64,000 nucleotides of DNA from Rhizorhabdus histidinilytica (lineage in GTDB: Bacteria > Pseudomonadota > Alphaproteobacteria > Sphingomonadales > Sphingomonadaceae). Numbering within the stretch: position 1 is the stretch's first letter; each line of letters begins with the position of its first letter. The DNA is taken from the NCBI RefSeq assembly GCF_900167915.1, contig NZ_FUYM01000010.1, forward strand, positions 1 to 64,000, read 5' to 3'. The notes below the pieces were generated by a model. The model saw only the letters and a list, made by a program, of their open reading frames with translations, searched no databases and was not told the origin of the DNA. The position numbers were made by a program, and so were the translations under genes. Positions 16,236 to 32,518 of this stretch are shown here, piece after piece.

Positions 16236-17417
16236 ATGACACAGATTTTGAGTCCGAACGCCAACGAACGCTGGAACGTCTATGGCGACTGGCGCCGCGC
16301 GGCATCGGCGGTTCCCGTCGTCCTCGATGGCGAGACGAACCATATCGTCACGCGCTATCGGGACGTCGCCAAGCTCCTCAACGCGACCATTTCGACCGTG
16401 CAACCCCGGGCCGGCGAGTTTCCGGCCCATATCGGGTCGGGGCCGGCTTCGATATTCTATCGGGAATCCCTGCCCCATATGGACCGGCCCGAACATTCGC
16501 GCCTCCGGTCCGTGGTCATGAAGGCGCTCAATCCCCGCACCGTCGCCGGCATGGCGAGCTGGGTCGCAGACATCATCTCGCGGGCGCTGGACCAGATCGA
16601 TGCGACGGGCGAGGTCGATGTCGCGAGGGTCCTGTCCGCCGGCATTCCCGCCGAGGTCGCATGCCGGATGCTGCACATAAGCGGGGCCGATACGGCGTTG
16701 TTGTTCAGCAAGGTCGACGATCTCAGCGCGATCGTGAGCCATGAACCGCTGACGCCCGAAAAGCTGCAAAAGGCCGACGAGGCTGCCCGCTTCTACGCCG
16801 ACTTCTTCGCCCGGCACATAGCCGCGCTCGACCTTGGCGGCGACGACCTCGTCAGTTCGCTGGTGCAGGCGAGCCGGGCAGGCGCCATGTCGGAAAGCGA
16901 ACTGCACACGACGCTGATGGGCCTGTTCATCGCGAGCTATCATACGACGCGGGTGAGCATCTCGAATGCCATCTTCGCCATCGGCACGCATGGCGACCAG
17001 CGCGACCTGCTCATCGCCAGGCCCGACCTGTCCGAAAAGGCGTGGGACGAGACGCTTCGTTTCATGAGCCCGGTGCATTTCGTGCATCGTTATGTCAGCG
17101 AGCGGCTGAATCTGGACGGCGTGACGATCGAACCGGGCCAGCGGCTGTTGCTCGGTCTGGCATCCGCGAACCGCGATCCAGAGGAATTCGATCAGCCCGA
17201 CAGATTCCTGGTTGAGCGCGGCGCGAACCGCCATCTCGCCTTCGCGCTCGGCGCCCACTTCTGTCTCGGCGCCGGGCTGTCGCGGCTTGAGGGCCGCGTC
17301 CTGATCCACGACCTCGTCACGCGTTTTCCGCAGTTCGAGATCGCCGCGGACCCCGTCTGGACCGGGGATCTCAGCTTCCCGTTCATCCGGGAGCTGCACG
17401 TCAGGGCGCGGCCATGA
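16236..17417 (+). CDS. Cytochrome P450 with atypical I-helix
   Basis: 393 residues from ATG 16236 with AAGG upstream. Heme-binding motif FALGAHFCLG with ligand C343, ExxR motif E272-R275 (ETLR), and the bacterial class I length. The oxygen-activating I-helix reads IASYHTTR: T237 and T238 are kept, but the usual acidic residue before them is H236 and the preceding Gly is S234. It would need ferredoxin partners encoded elsewhere. Substrate unknown. The stop overlaps the next start by ATGA, so the two are translationally coupled. Confidence 0.93.
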   Translation: MTQILSPNANERWNVYGDWRRAASAVPVVLDGETNHIVTRYRDVAKLLNATISTVQPRAGEFPAHIGSGPASIFYRESLPHMDRPEHSRLRSVVMKALNPRTVAGMASWVADIISRALDQIDATGEVDVARVLSAGIPAEVACRMLHISGADTALLFSKVDDLSAIVSHEPLTPEKLQKADEAARFYADFFARHIAALDLGGDDLVSSLVQASRAGAMSESELHTTLMGLFIASYHTTRVSISNAIFAIGTHGDQRDLLIARPDLSEKAWDETLRFMSPVHFVHRYVSERLNLDGVTIEPGQRLLLGLASANRDPEEFDQPDRFLVERGANRHLAFALGAHFCLGAGLSRLEGRVLIHDLVTRFPQFEIAADPVWTGDLSFPFIRELHVRARP

Positions 17418-18217
17418 CGCCGATCGATGACGGCCGGCACGATCCGCCGAGAGCGACGATCTGCCTGACGTTCGACAATCTCGGCGAAGCCGCGGACGTG
17501 GAAATGGGCCGCTGGCCGGAGGGCCGACCTTTCGGGCAGCATTATACGGCAACGAAGACGGTTCCTCGGCTGATCGAGGAACTCGATGGCCTTCCCGCCA
17601 CCTTCTTCGTCGAAGGGTGGAATGCCGAAGTCTATCCCGATCTGTTGAGAACGATGGCGGCCACGGGCCATGAGATCGCCTGCCATGGCTGGCGGCATGA
17701 GCTATGGTCGACGCTGGACGATACGACGCGTCGCCGGTGCCTGCGTCAGGCGATCGATGCCTTCGCACGGATCGGCGTCGCGGTTCAGGGGTTGCGTCCG
17801 CCTGGCGGGTTCCTCCCCGACGGAGTGCTCGCGCTAGTCGGGGAAGCGGACCTCGCTTATGTCAGTGCCGCCGGTGATACGCCCTCCATCGAAAGCGGAG
17901 TCGTTTCCCTACCGTTCCGTTGGATCGATCTCGACGGCTTCTATCTGGACCCAGCCGCCGCAAAGACGGTCGGCCTCGAAGTCCCGTCGGGCGTGGAACC
18001 GACCCTGCACGGATTCTTCTCCCATCTCGATGACGTCATCGCCGACCTCACGATGCGCGGTGGTCAGGCGGTTGTCGTCATGCACCCTTATATTATCGAG
18101 ACGACGGAAGGATATTGGGCAGCGTTGCAATCCTTCCTGGGCCGGCTCAGGGCCAATCAGGATATCGCGCTTTCGACGTGCGGACGATCGGTTCGGAGGG
18201 TGAGGGAGGCAAGATAA
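17414..18217 (+). CDS. Polysaccharide deacetylase-fold (NodB-like) protein with TFDN motif
   Basis: 267 residues, coupled to the P450 by an ATGA overlap. The NodB-fold marks are ICLTFDNLGEA (D21, N22), HGWRH (H91, H95) and LRPPGGF. The canonical motif is TFDD; here the second, zinc-binding Asp is Asn. No signal peptide is seen, so a cytoplasmic role is likely, as for NodB-fold imidases/amidases, rather than cell-wall deacetylation. With a P450 and FAH-family hydrolase nearby it may open a ring or amide in a catabolic route; that is inference. Confidence 0.82.
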   Translation: MTPIDDGRHDPPRATICLTFDNLGEAADVEMGRWPEGRPFGQHYTATKTVPRLIEELDGLPATFFVEGWNAEVYPDLLRTMAATGHEIACHGWRHELWSTLDDTTRRRCLRQAIDAFARIGVAVQGLRPPGGFLPDGVLALVGEADLAYVSAAGDTPSIESGVVSLPFRWIDLDGFYLDPAAAKTVGLEVPSGVEPTLHGFFSHLDDVIADLTMRGGQAVVVMHPYIIETTEGYWAALQSFLGRLRANQDIALSTCGRSVRRVREAR

Positions 18218-18297
18218 GGATCGCCGCTTATCGCCGGCCCGGAAATGGACAGCCGGCTTTTTCCCCACGATCGCCTTTCAGTTGACGTACCGCCCCC

Positions 18298-19260
18298 TCA
18301 CTTCCCCGCCGTCATCACCGTCATCTTCTTGCCGGCGCCGCCGGTCTGGAGGGTGTCGGGGGTGACCACCACGGTCGTGCCCGGCGCGACGACGGCGGCC
18401 ATCGCCACGCGAATGTCCTCCGGCACGGTCAGGCGGGCGCGTTCGTCGGGGGTGACCTCGACCGGGGCGTTGAGCGCCTCGCCCGGCATCGGCAGCTTCA
18501 TCCACCTGTAATTGTCGCCCTCGATCGCGCCGAGCGTGTAGGCGGTGGTGCCGGTCACCTCGCCCGCGATCTTGACCGGGGCCGAGCCGATCGGAACGCC
18601 GTTGCGCAGCACCAGCATCCGCTTGTCGGCGCTGCTGATCACGATCGAGACCGGCCCGGTCGTCGATCGCTCCGGCTGCCACAACGAACCGCCGAACAGA
18701 TCGCTCTCGGCCTTCGACGCGGTGTTGCTGAGCACGGCGGGGCTCGGCGCGAAGCGCGGCACATCGGCGCCCGCCGTGACGATCACCGTCAGCCCGAGCT
18801 TGGTCACCCCGTAGAGCAGCTTGGCGAAGCCCATCGGCAGGCGGACGCAGCCGTGCGAGGCGGGATAGCCCGGCAGGTTGCCCGCGTGCAGCGCGATCCC
18901 GTCCCAGGTCAGCCGCTGCATATAGGGCATCGGCGCGTTGTTGTAGAGGTTCGACTTGTGGTCGACATTCTTCTGGAGGAGCGTGAACACGCCGGTCGGC
19001 GTCTCATGCCCCTTCTTGCCGGTCGACACGGTCGAGATGCCGATCGGCACGCCGTTGCGATAGGCATAGGCGCGCTGCTGCGCGATCGACACGACGATCA
19101 CCACCGGCCCCTCCGGCGCGACCTGCGGCGCCCAGAGGAAGTCGCCCGGCTTCATCGCCGCCACCGTCTCCCCGACCGTCGCGCCCTGGAGCGAGGGGGC
19201 GGTCGCGGCGAACGCCGGAGCGGCGAGAAGGGCGGCGATACCAAGGAAGGTGCGGATCAT
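18298..19260 (-). CDS. L,D-transpeptidase (YkuD) with a degenerate second domain
   Basis: 320 residues from ATG 19260, chosen for GAGGT upstream and because an exporting signal peptide (1-19, ending APAFA) then stands at the N-terminus. YkuD domain about 51-165 with H125 in IALHAGN and SHGCVR (H136, C138). Residues about 202-302 repeat the first domain: GPVVIVVS / YRNGVPIG and GPVSIVIS / LRNGVPIG align, but HGC is absent. Family enzymes cross-link peptidoglycan or attach lipoproteins in the periplasm. It runs opposite to the P450 cluster. Confidence 0.88.
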   Translation of the reverse strand: MIRTFLGIAALLAAPAFAATAPSLQGATVGETVAAMKPGDFLWAPQVAPEGPVVIVVSIAQQRAYAYRNGVPIGISTVSTGKKGHETPTGVFTLLQKNVDHKSNLYNNAPMPYMQRLTWDGIALHAGNLPGYPASHGCVRLPMGFAKLLYGVTKLGLTVIVTAGADVPRFAPSPAVLSNTASKAESDLFGGSLWQPERSTTGPVSIVISSADKRMLVLRNGVPIGSAPVKIAGEVTGTTAYTLGAIEGDNYRWMKLPMPGEALNAPVEVTPDERARLTVPEDIRVAMAAVVAPGTTVVVTPDTLQTGGAGKKMTVMTAGK

Positions 19261-19704
19261 CGGTGACCTCATTGCCTGTCGTCCTGTCGACCTTGTTTCA
19301 GCATCGACCCGGCCGCAAGGGCTGTAATGGGGATCACAGGCGATCGACGAAATATCCGGGAGGCGCGGAACCCGCCTCCCGGCGATGCCGAAACGAGGCC
19401 GGGATGCCGGCGGCGGGGGATGCCCCCTTCCCAAAGCCCATGGCCGGGACTATATAGCGCGTCCTACTTACATCGGCAGATGCCCGACGCGCAGAGCGCG
19501 GGTGCCGCCCTTGGCCCTCCGGGACACGGACCGTCCAGCGAACGGTCCGCGACGAATTGGAGAAGGATTTCAAGGGTTTCCAGAACGCTGGCAGTGCGGT
19601 TCCGATCAGCCCGGACCCGCACTTTTTGTCGTGGGGTCTCCCCTGCGAATCGGGCTGCGATCCGCTGCGAGGCGGAAAAAATTTTGACGCGAGGGAAGAT
19701 ACGC
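19261..19704 (+). promoter_or_regulatory. rpoB upstream region with leader hairpin
   Basis: 444 bases with no supported gene. A TATATA element stands at about 19451. A perfect hairpin, CGGACCGT (19527-19534) with ACGGTCCG (19542-19549) and a 7-base loop, lacks a T-run. GAGGGAAG precedes the rpoB ATG. Because rplJL is far away, rpoBC must use its own promoter here. The fragment CTTGTTTCAGCATC near 19288 matches an arm of the repeat at 38325-38414. Confidence 0.5.
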
Positions 19705-24069
<4,365 letters not shown>

Positions 24070-24074
24070 GACCA

Positions 24075-24105
24075 GCGACCCCTGTGTTCACACCGCAGGG
24101 GTCGC
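24075..24105 (+). promoter_or_regulatory. Hairpin in the rpoB-rpoC gap
   Basis: GCGACCCCTG (24075-24084) pairs perfectly with CAGGGGTCGC (24096-24105) around an 11-base loop that itself contains GTG-TTCA-CAC. No T-run follows, so read-through to rpoC is expected. A processing or mRNA-stability site is plausible. Confidence 0.5.
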
Positions 24106-24143
24106 CCGCTCCGCCCGAGAGATCGACCCTTCAGAGGGACTGA

Positions 24144-28418
<4,275 letters not shown>

Positions 28419-28454
28419 TCGCCGGCCTGACGGCCCGATCGTCCAGGAGAAAGG

Positions 28455-28483
28455 CCCCGCCGGAGCGATCCGGCGGGGTTTTT
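28455..28483 (+). terminator. Intrinsic terminator after rpoC
   Basis: CCCCGCCGGA pairs perfectly with TCCGGCGGGG (10 bp, GCGA loop) and is followed by TTTTTCC. It marks the end of the rpoBC transcript. Confidence 0.93.
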
Positions 28484-28536
28484 CCTTGGGGGCGGACGAG
28501 AGCCGGCGATCCGTAGCATCGAGCGCTTCACCTGAC

Positions 28537-28638
28537 CCGCTCGTCCTGAGGAGGGACTGAGCCTTGGCGAAGGCCCGTCTCGAAGGATCCTTCGAGACGC
28601 CATTTCGCCTGCGCTCAATGGCTCCTCAGGATGAGCGG
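28537..28638. repeat. Palindromic intergenic repeat (CCGCTCRTCCTGAGGAG type)
   Basis: Ends are inverted: CCGCTCGTCCTGAGGAG on the left, CTCCTCAGGATGAGCGG on the right. The centre has the perfect palindrome GTCTCGAAGGATCCTTCGAGAC. It has the form of a dispersed, non-coding REP/BIME-like element common in alphaproteobacterial genomes. It lies between the rpoC terminator and the AT-rich promoter region (about 28740-28888) of the next gene. Confidence 0.75.
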
Positions 28639-28888
28639 AGACGGGAGCGGGGCGTAGGTCGACGGTTTTCACCGCGATGAAATGCCGACACTCTGGGCCA
28701 GTAGAACGACCGTCGTAGACCGCCTCTACTGACACTGTTCATTGATCGATCTCGATTCTCAAGAAGAGCGTTCCAATCGATTTTATCCTTCGAAAGCGTC
28801 ATAAAAGTGTAACAACAAAATTCTTCCGAATTCCGCCGATTCTGTCATCATGATGCAACAAACAGCGATTTCGAATCGGAGGGATGCC

Positions 28889-29239
28889 ATGAAGTTCAAT
28901 TGCGTTCTCGTCGGTGCGGCCCTAGCCATTGCGGCTCCGGCTCTTGCCCAGCCGACCGAGGTCGCCGATCCCTATGGCGCGGGATCGATCTCGAAAGGCC
29001 ATTACAGCACGATCGAGCGCAAGCTCGAGGCCGCCTACCAGAAGGGCGACCGTTCGCCGGAAGTGCTGCTCAACCTCGCGGCGATCCGGCTGGGCGAGAA
29101 GCGCGGCGCCGAGGCGCGCGACCTGTACAAGGCCGTGCTCGACCAGCCCAATGTCGACATGGCGACGCTGAGCGGCAACGCGACCTCGCACGAGGTCGCC
29201 CAACGCGGCATGGCCGGCGCCCTGGCGATGATCGACTGA
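28889..29239 (+). CDS. Small secreted protein with TPR-like helical region
   Basis: 116 residues from ATG 28889, with GGAGGG upstream. A signal peptide ends at about residue 20 (AIAAPALAQ), so the mature protein is periplasmic. The rest, HYSTIERKLEAAYQKGD then LLNLAAIRLGEKRGAEA, looks like one or two tetratricopeptide-type helix pairs. An AT-rich promoter region lies upstream and a clean terminator downstream, so it is monocistronic and may be well expressed. Function unknown. Confidence 0.75.
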   Translation: MKFNCVLVGAALAIAAPALAQPTEVADPYGAGSISKGHYSTIERKLEAAYQKGDRSPEVLLNLAAIRLGEKRGAEARDLYKAVLDQPNVDMATLSGNATSHEVAQRGMAGALAMID

Positions 29240-29260
29240 TCCCTTCGCCGACGCTTTCGG

Positions 29261-29290
29261 AGCCCGCAGGAGCGATCCTGCGGGCTTTAT
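29261..29290 (+). terminator. Intrinsic terminator after the small TPR-like gene
   Basis: AGCCCGCAGGA pairs with TCCTGCGGGCT (11 bp, GCGA loop), followed by TTATT. The loop is the same GCGA as in the rpoC terminator. Confidence 0.88.
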
Positions 29291-29333
29291 TCATGGGCTC
29301 TCCGCCGTCATCCCGGCGGCAGAGGAGGAGGGG

Positions 29334-30509
29334 TCAGCCCGCGCCGGGCTCGCGACCCCAGCGGGTGCCGTCATAGGCGGCGACGCCGGTCGCGGCGCGC
29401 TTGCTGCCCGCAAGAGCCCGCTCGGCGCCGTGCAGCAGCCGTTCGAGGTCGGCGCCGTGCTGCAGGTCGATGGCATAGCCGATATTGGCGGTGATGATGA
29501 TATCCTCGCCGGCCACCGCATAGCTCTTGTCGAGCGTGGCGACGATCTGGTGGGCAAGCCCCTCCGCCTCGGCCGCGTCGGTCATGCCAGGCTGGATCAC
29601 GACGAAATCGTCGCCGTTGAGGTGGATGACCAGGTTGTCGCCCTTCACGACGCGGCGCAGGCGCTGCGAGACCGCCTTGAGCAGCGCGTCGCCGGCCATG
29701 TGGCCATACATCTCGTTGACCGGTTCGAGCTGATTGATGTCGAGGCAGTGGACGGCGATCAGCTCCGATTCGTCGGCGCGGGCGATCAGCCGCTCGAACC
29801 GCTCGCGCAGGACGAGGCGATTGGGCAGACCGGTCAGGTCGTCCTGCCGGGCGAGCGTCTCCATCAATCGGCGCATCGATATCTGCGCCGCTGTCTCGTG
29901 ATAGCGCTGGATCATCGACATGACACCGCCGACCAGGAACAGCGTGGTGAGCAGCGCGGCGCCCCAATGCGCCTCCCCCGGCATCAGCAGCGCGGCGAAG
30001 ATCATCGGCGTGGTCGCGATCACCACCGCCGGGACGCTGACCCACAGGCGCAGCGCGACGGTCGCCGCGACGCCGGCGCCATAGCCATAGACGAGCGCGA
30101 CCAGCGGCACGTGCAGGTCCGGATCAATCACCACATAGGCACGCCCCGCGAAGGCGCCGAAGGCCGCCGCGAAGCCGACATAGGCGAAGCCGAAGCTGCG
30201 CTCGATCGCGCGGGCGACGTGGATGCCGATCCCCGGCGCCATCACCCGGCGGCGCATGCCGAACAGGACGAACAGCCGAATCGCCGAGGCGATCAGCCCG
30301 AGGCCGTAGAACAGCAGCATCAACGCATCGTCGGTGCGCGCCGTCAGATAGGCGCCGGTGCCCGCAAAGCACAGCGTCATGATCATCGCCGGGAAGGTGT
30401 AGCCGAACAGCGACTGGACGAGTTCGATATAGGTGCCTTCGGGCAGGCGTTCCCTGCCGGGCCGGATCACGCGACGGCGACCGCGGATAAGGGCACGCAA
30501 AAGCTTCAA
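29334..30509 (-). CDS. Membrane GGDEF-fold protein with degenerate active site
   Basis: 391 residues from a TTG at 30509 with AAGGAG 7 bases upstream; a longer frame exists but has no such signal. Six or so membrane segments cover about 35-205. A GGDEF domain follows at about 222-380 with DDLTGLPNR. The signature motif reads NGDDF (298-302) instead of GGDEF, and the metal loop reads LDINQLEPVN instead of the usual LDxDxFKxxN. Diguanylate cyclase activity is therefore doubtful. It may be a c-di-GMP or GTP-binding effector. Confidence 0.82.
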   Translation of the reverse strand: MKLLRALIRGRRRVIRPGRERLPEGTYIELVQSLFGYTFPAMIMTLCFAGTGAYLTARTDDALMLLFYGLGLIASAIRLFVLFGMRRRVMAPGIGIHVARAIERSFGFAYVGFAAAFGAFAGRAYVVIDPDLHVPLVALVYGYGAGVAATVALRLWVSVPAVVIATTPMIFAALLMPGEAHWGAALLTTLFLVGGVMSMIQRYHETAAQISMRRLMETLARQDDLTGLPNRLVLRERFERLIARADESELIAVHCLDINQLEPVNEMYGHMAGDALLKAVSQRLRRVVKGDNLVIHLNGDDFVVIQPGMTDAAEAEGLAHQIVATLDKSYAVAGEDIIITANIGYAIDLQHGADLERLLHGAERALAGSKRAATGVAAYDGTRWGREPGAG

Positions 30510-30775
30510 ACCAGGGCTCCTTCCAGGCCGCGCCCCGCGGCCGATCCCAGCCAGGCTGATAGCAGAAAACGGCCGACAAGGGTACAAGGCATCGCCGCCA
30601 TTTCTCGGCAATTGGTTTAAGAAAGGCTGAAGTCCGCGGTGAAGCACCAGCGGCGGCGCGGGGAATGGCGCAGGATATCGACCGGGGATCCTTCTCGCGT
30701 CACCGGCGCAAACCGCGCGGGACGGGCGGACGACGCGCCGTCCGCTCGGTCGCAAAGCCACTTTATCAGGAGAAG

Positions 30776-30852
<77 letters not shown>

Positions 30853-30914
30853 GAACTGTGTCGGTGGAGGGGGCACCTAGTGGAGCCCCGCCCCCCTGTC
30901 AACATGGCTCGGCA

Positions 30915-32135
30915 TCATTTTCTGAACTCGGGCGGGAAAGCCGCTTCCTCGTCCTGATGCGCGTTGGTGAAGGTGCCGTCCGCGAACAGGAAACCGGCGA
31001 TGTCGGGCCAGCCCGCGGCATCGAGGATCGTCTTGAGGATGATCAGCAGCGGAACCGCGAGCAGCGCCCCCGCCGTCCCCCACACCCAGCTCCAGAAGCT
31101 GAGCGCCACGAGGATCAGCAGCGGGTTGATCGTCAGCCGCCGGCCGACCAGCATCGGCGTCAGCACATTGGCCTCGACCAGGTGGACCGCGACGAACAGC
31201 AGCGCCGGCACCAGCGCATAGCCGAGGTCGGAAAAGGTCATCAGCCCGCCGACCCCGAGCAGCCCCGCGGCCACGATCGGTCCGAAATAGGGGACGTAGT
31301 TGAGGATCGCGACGAGACCGCCCCACATGATCGGGCTGGGCATGCCGGCGAACCACAGCATCAGCGAGACAAGGATGCCCATGCCGATGTTCACCGCGGT
31401 GATCGTCGCCAGATAGGCCGAGGTGCGGTCGACCATGTCCTGGATCACCCGCGCGGTCGTCATCGCGCTGGAGAAGCTGCCCCGGCTGGTGATCGTGCGG
31501 CGGCGCATCCGCGTCCAGCTCGACAGGAAGAAATAGACCACCAGCGTCGCGAAGACGAGCTGGACCAGCGCGTGCGGCGCCGAGCTGGCGACATAGTCGA
31601 ACAGCGAGTTGGGCGACTGGACGGTCACCGTCCGCCCGTGCGCGGAGTTTCGCAGCAGCGATCCCATCGTCTCGTCGACGAAGCGTTCGAACGACGAATA
31701 GATGTCGATCAGCGGCGACAGGTTCTTGCGGATCAGCCGGATGCGCGACGGCAGCCGCGCGAACCATTCGGTCGCCGGGATGATCACCGAGGCGATCGCG
31801 GCATTGGCGAGGCCGAGGAAGATGATGACGCACAGCAGCGCCGCGAGCGGCGACGGCAGGCCGCGCCGCTCCAGCCATTCGAGCAGCGGCACCATCGCCA
31901 CCGCGATCACCAGCGCGATCGTCACCGGCAGGAAGAATTCCGAGCCCGAACGCAGCGCGAAGGGGATGGCGAGGATGATGCCGGCGCCGGCGGTGAGCGC
32001 CAGCCAAGCGAGCAGACGGTCGCGGCGATACGCCATCTCCGCCTGACCGGCCATCGATTCGCGCAGCGCGTCGACCACCGGGCGCGAGCTTGCCACCACC
32101 GGCTGCTCCTGCCTGTCGCCGACCTCCTCCTGCAT
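30915..32135 (-). CDS. AI-2E family transporter (PerM/YdiK-like permease)
   Basis: 406 residues, about eight membrane segments with a soluble region near 150-200, as in the UPF0118/AI-2E exporter family. Typical motifs are LNYVPYFGPIVAA and VEANVLTPMLVGRRLTINPL. Members have been linked to autoinducer-2 export or Na+/H+ exchange, but most are unassigned and the substrate here cannot be inferred. It lies just downstream of (minus strand) a 383-base gap and ends 62 bases before the tRNA-Asp. Confidence 0.88.
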   Translation of the reverse strand: MQEEVGDRQEQPVVASSRPVVDALRESMAGQAEMAYRRDRLLAWLALTAGAGIILAIPFALRSGSEFFLPVTIALVIAVAMVPLLEWLERRGLPSPLAALLCVIIFLGLANAAIASVIIPATEWFARLPSRIRLIRKNLSPLIDIYSSFERFVDETMGSLLRNSAHGRTVTVQSPNSLFDYVASSAPHALVQLVFATLVVYFFLSSWTRMRRRTITSRGSFSSAMTTARVIQDMVDRTSAYLATITAVNIGMGILVSLMLWFAGMPSPIMWGGLVAILNYVPYFGPIVAAGLLGVGGLMTFSDLGYALVPALLFVAVHLVEANVLTPMLVGRRLTINPLLILVALSFWSWVWGTAGALLAVPLLIILKTILDAAGWPDIAGFLFADGTFTNAHQDEEAAFPPEFRK

Positions 32136-32518
32136 CGATTCGCTCCGCCGTTTCCCTCCCGATTCCGACTACCGTCCTCCTCGGCCGCTGTCGCCAGCGG
32201 ATTGTTTTCGGGCCGCGAAGCGCTGCTTGCGGATTATTGCGACAACACAACAGCTTCATGGCAAAGATATGGCCGGTTGCGTTAGCAACTGCACAAAAAC
32301 ACCATATGTTGGGGTTCCTCGGTCCATCTTGGCGACGAAACGATTCGTCGTGCCTTTCTTGACTCCGTGGGGGCCCTGCCGCATTGCGCGGCGAAATCAG
32401 GTCGCCTGGGGCACGACGTACTTACCGCCCCCTGCCGACAAGACGTGAAAGAGCACCTCGCCCTCATGTTTGAGGTTCTGGGCGAGCGTGGGCTTTTGCG
32501 CATGATGTGGAGTACTGA
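32136..32518 (+). other. Intergenic region upstream of the SleB-type gene
   Basis: 383 bases between divergent genes. It contains a perfect hairpin, CGACGAA (32333-32339) with TTCGTCG (32344-32350) and ACGA loop, followed by TGCCTTTCTT, and an AT-rich stretch at about 32235-32330 suited to promoters. No open frame is convincing. A small RNA or leader is possible but not shown. Confidence 0.4.

Noticed and set aside
13681-16305. Long minus-strand open frame opposite the TonB receptor
   Set aside because: Arg/Gly/Glu-rich shadow translation; the plus strand holds a complete receptor with signal peptide and terminal Phe.
11836-18217. P450 cluster as a mobile island
   Set aside because: No integrase, transposase, tRNA end or flanking direct repeat was found; gene content is accessory but transfer is not demonstrated.
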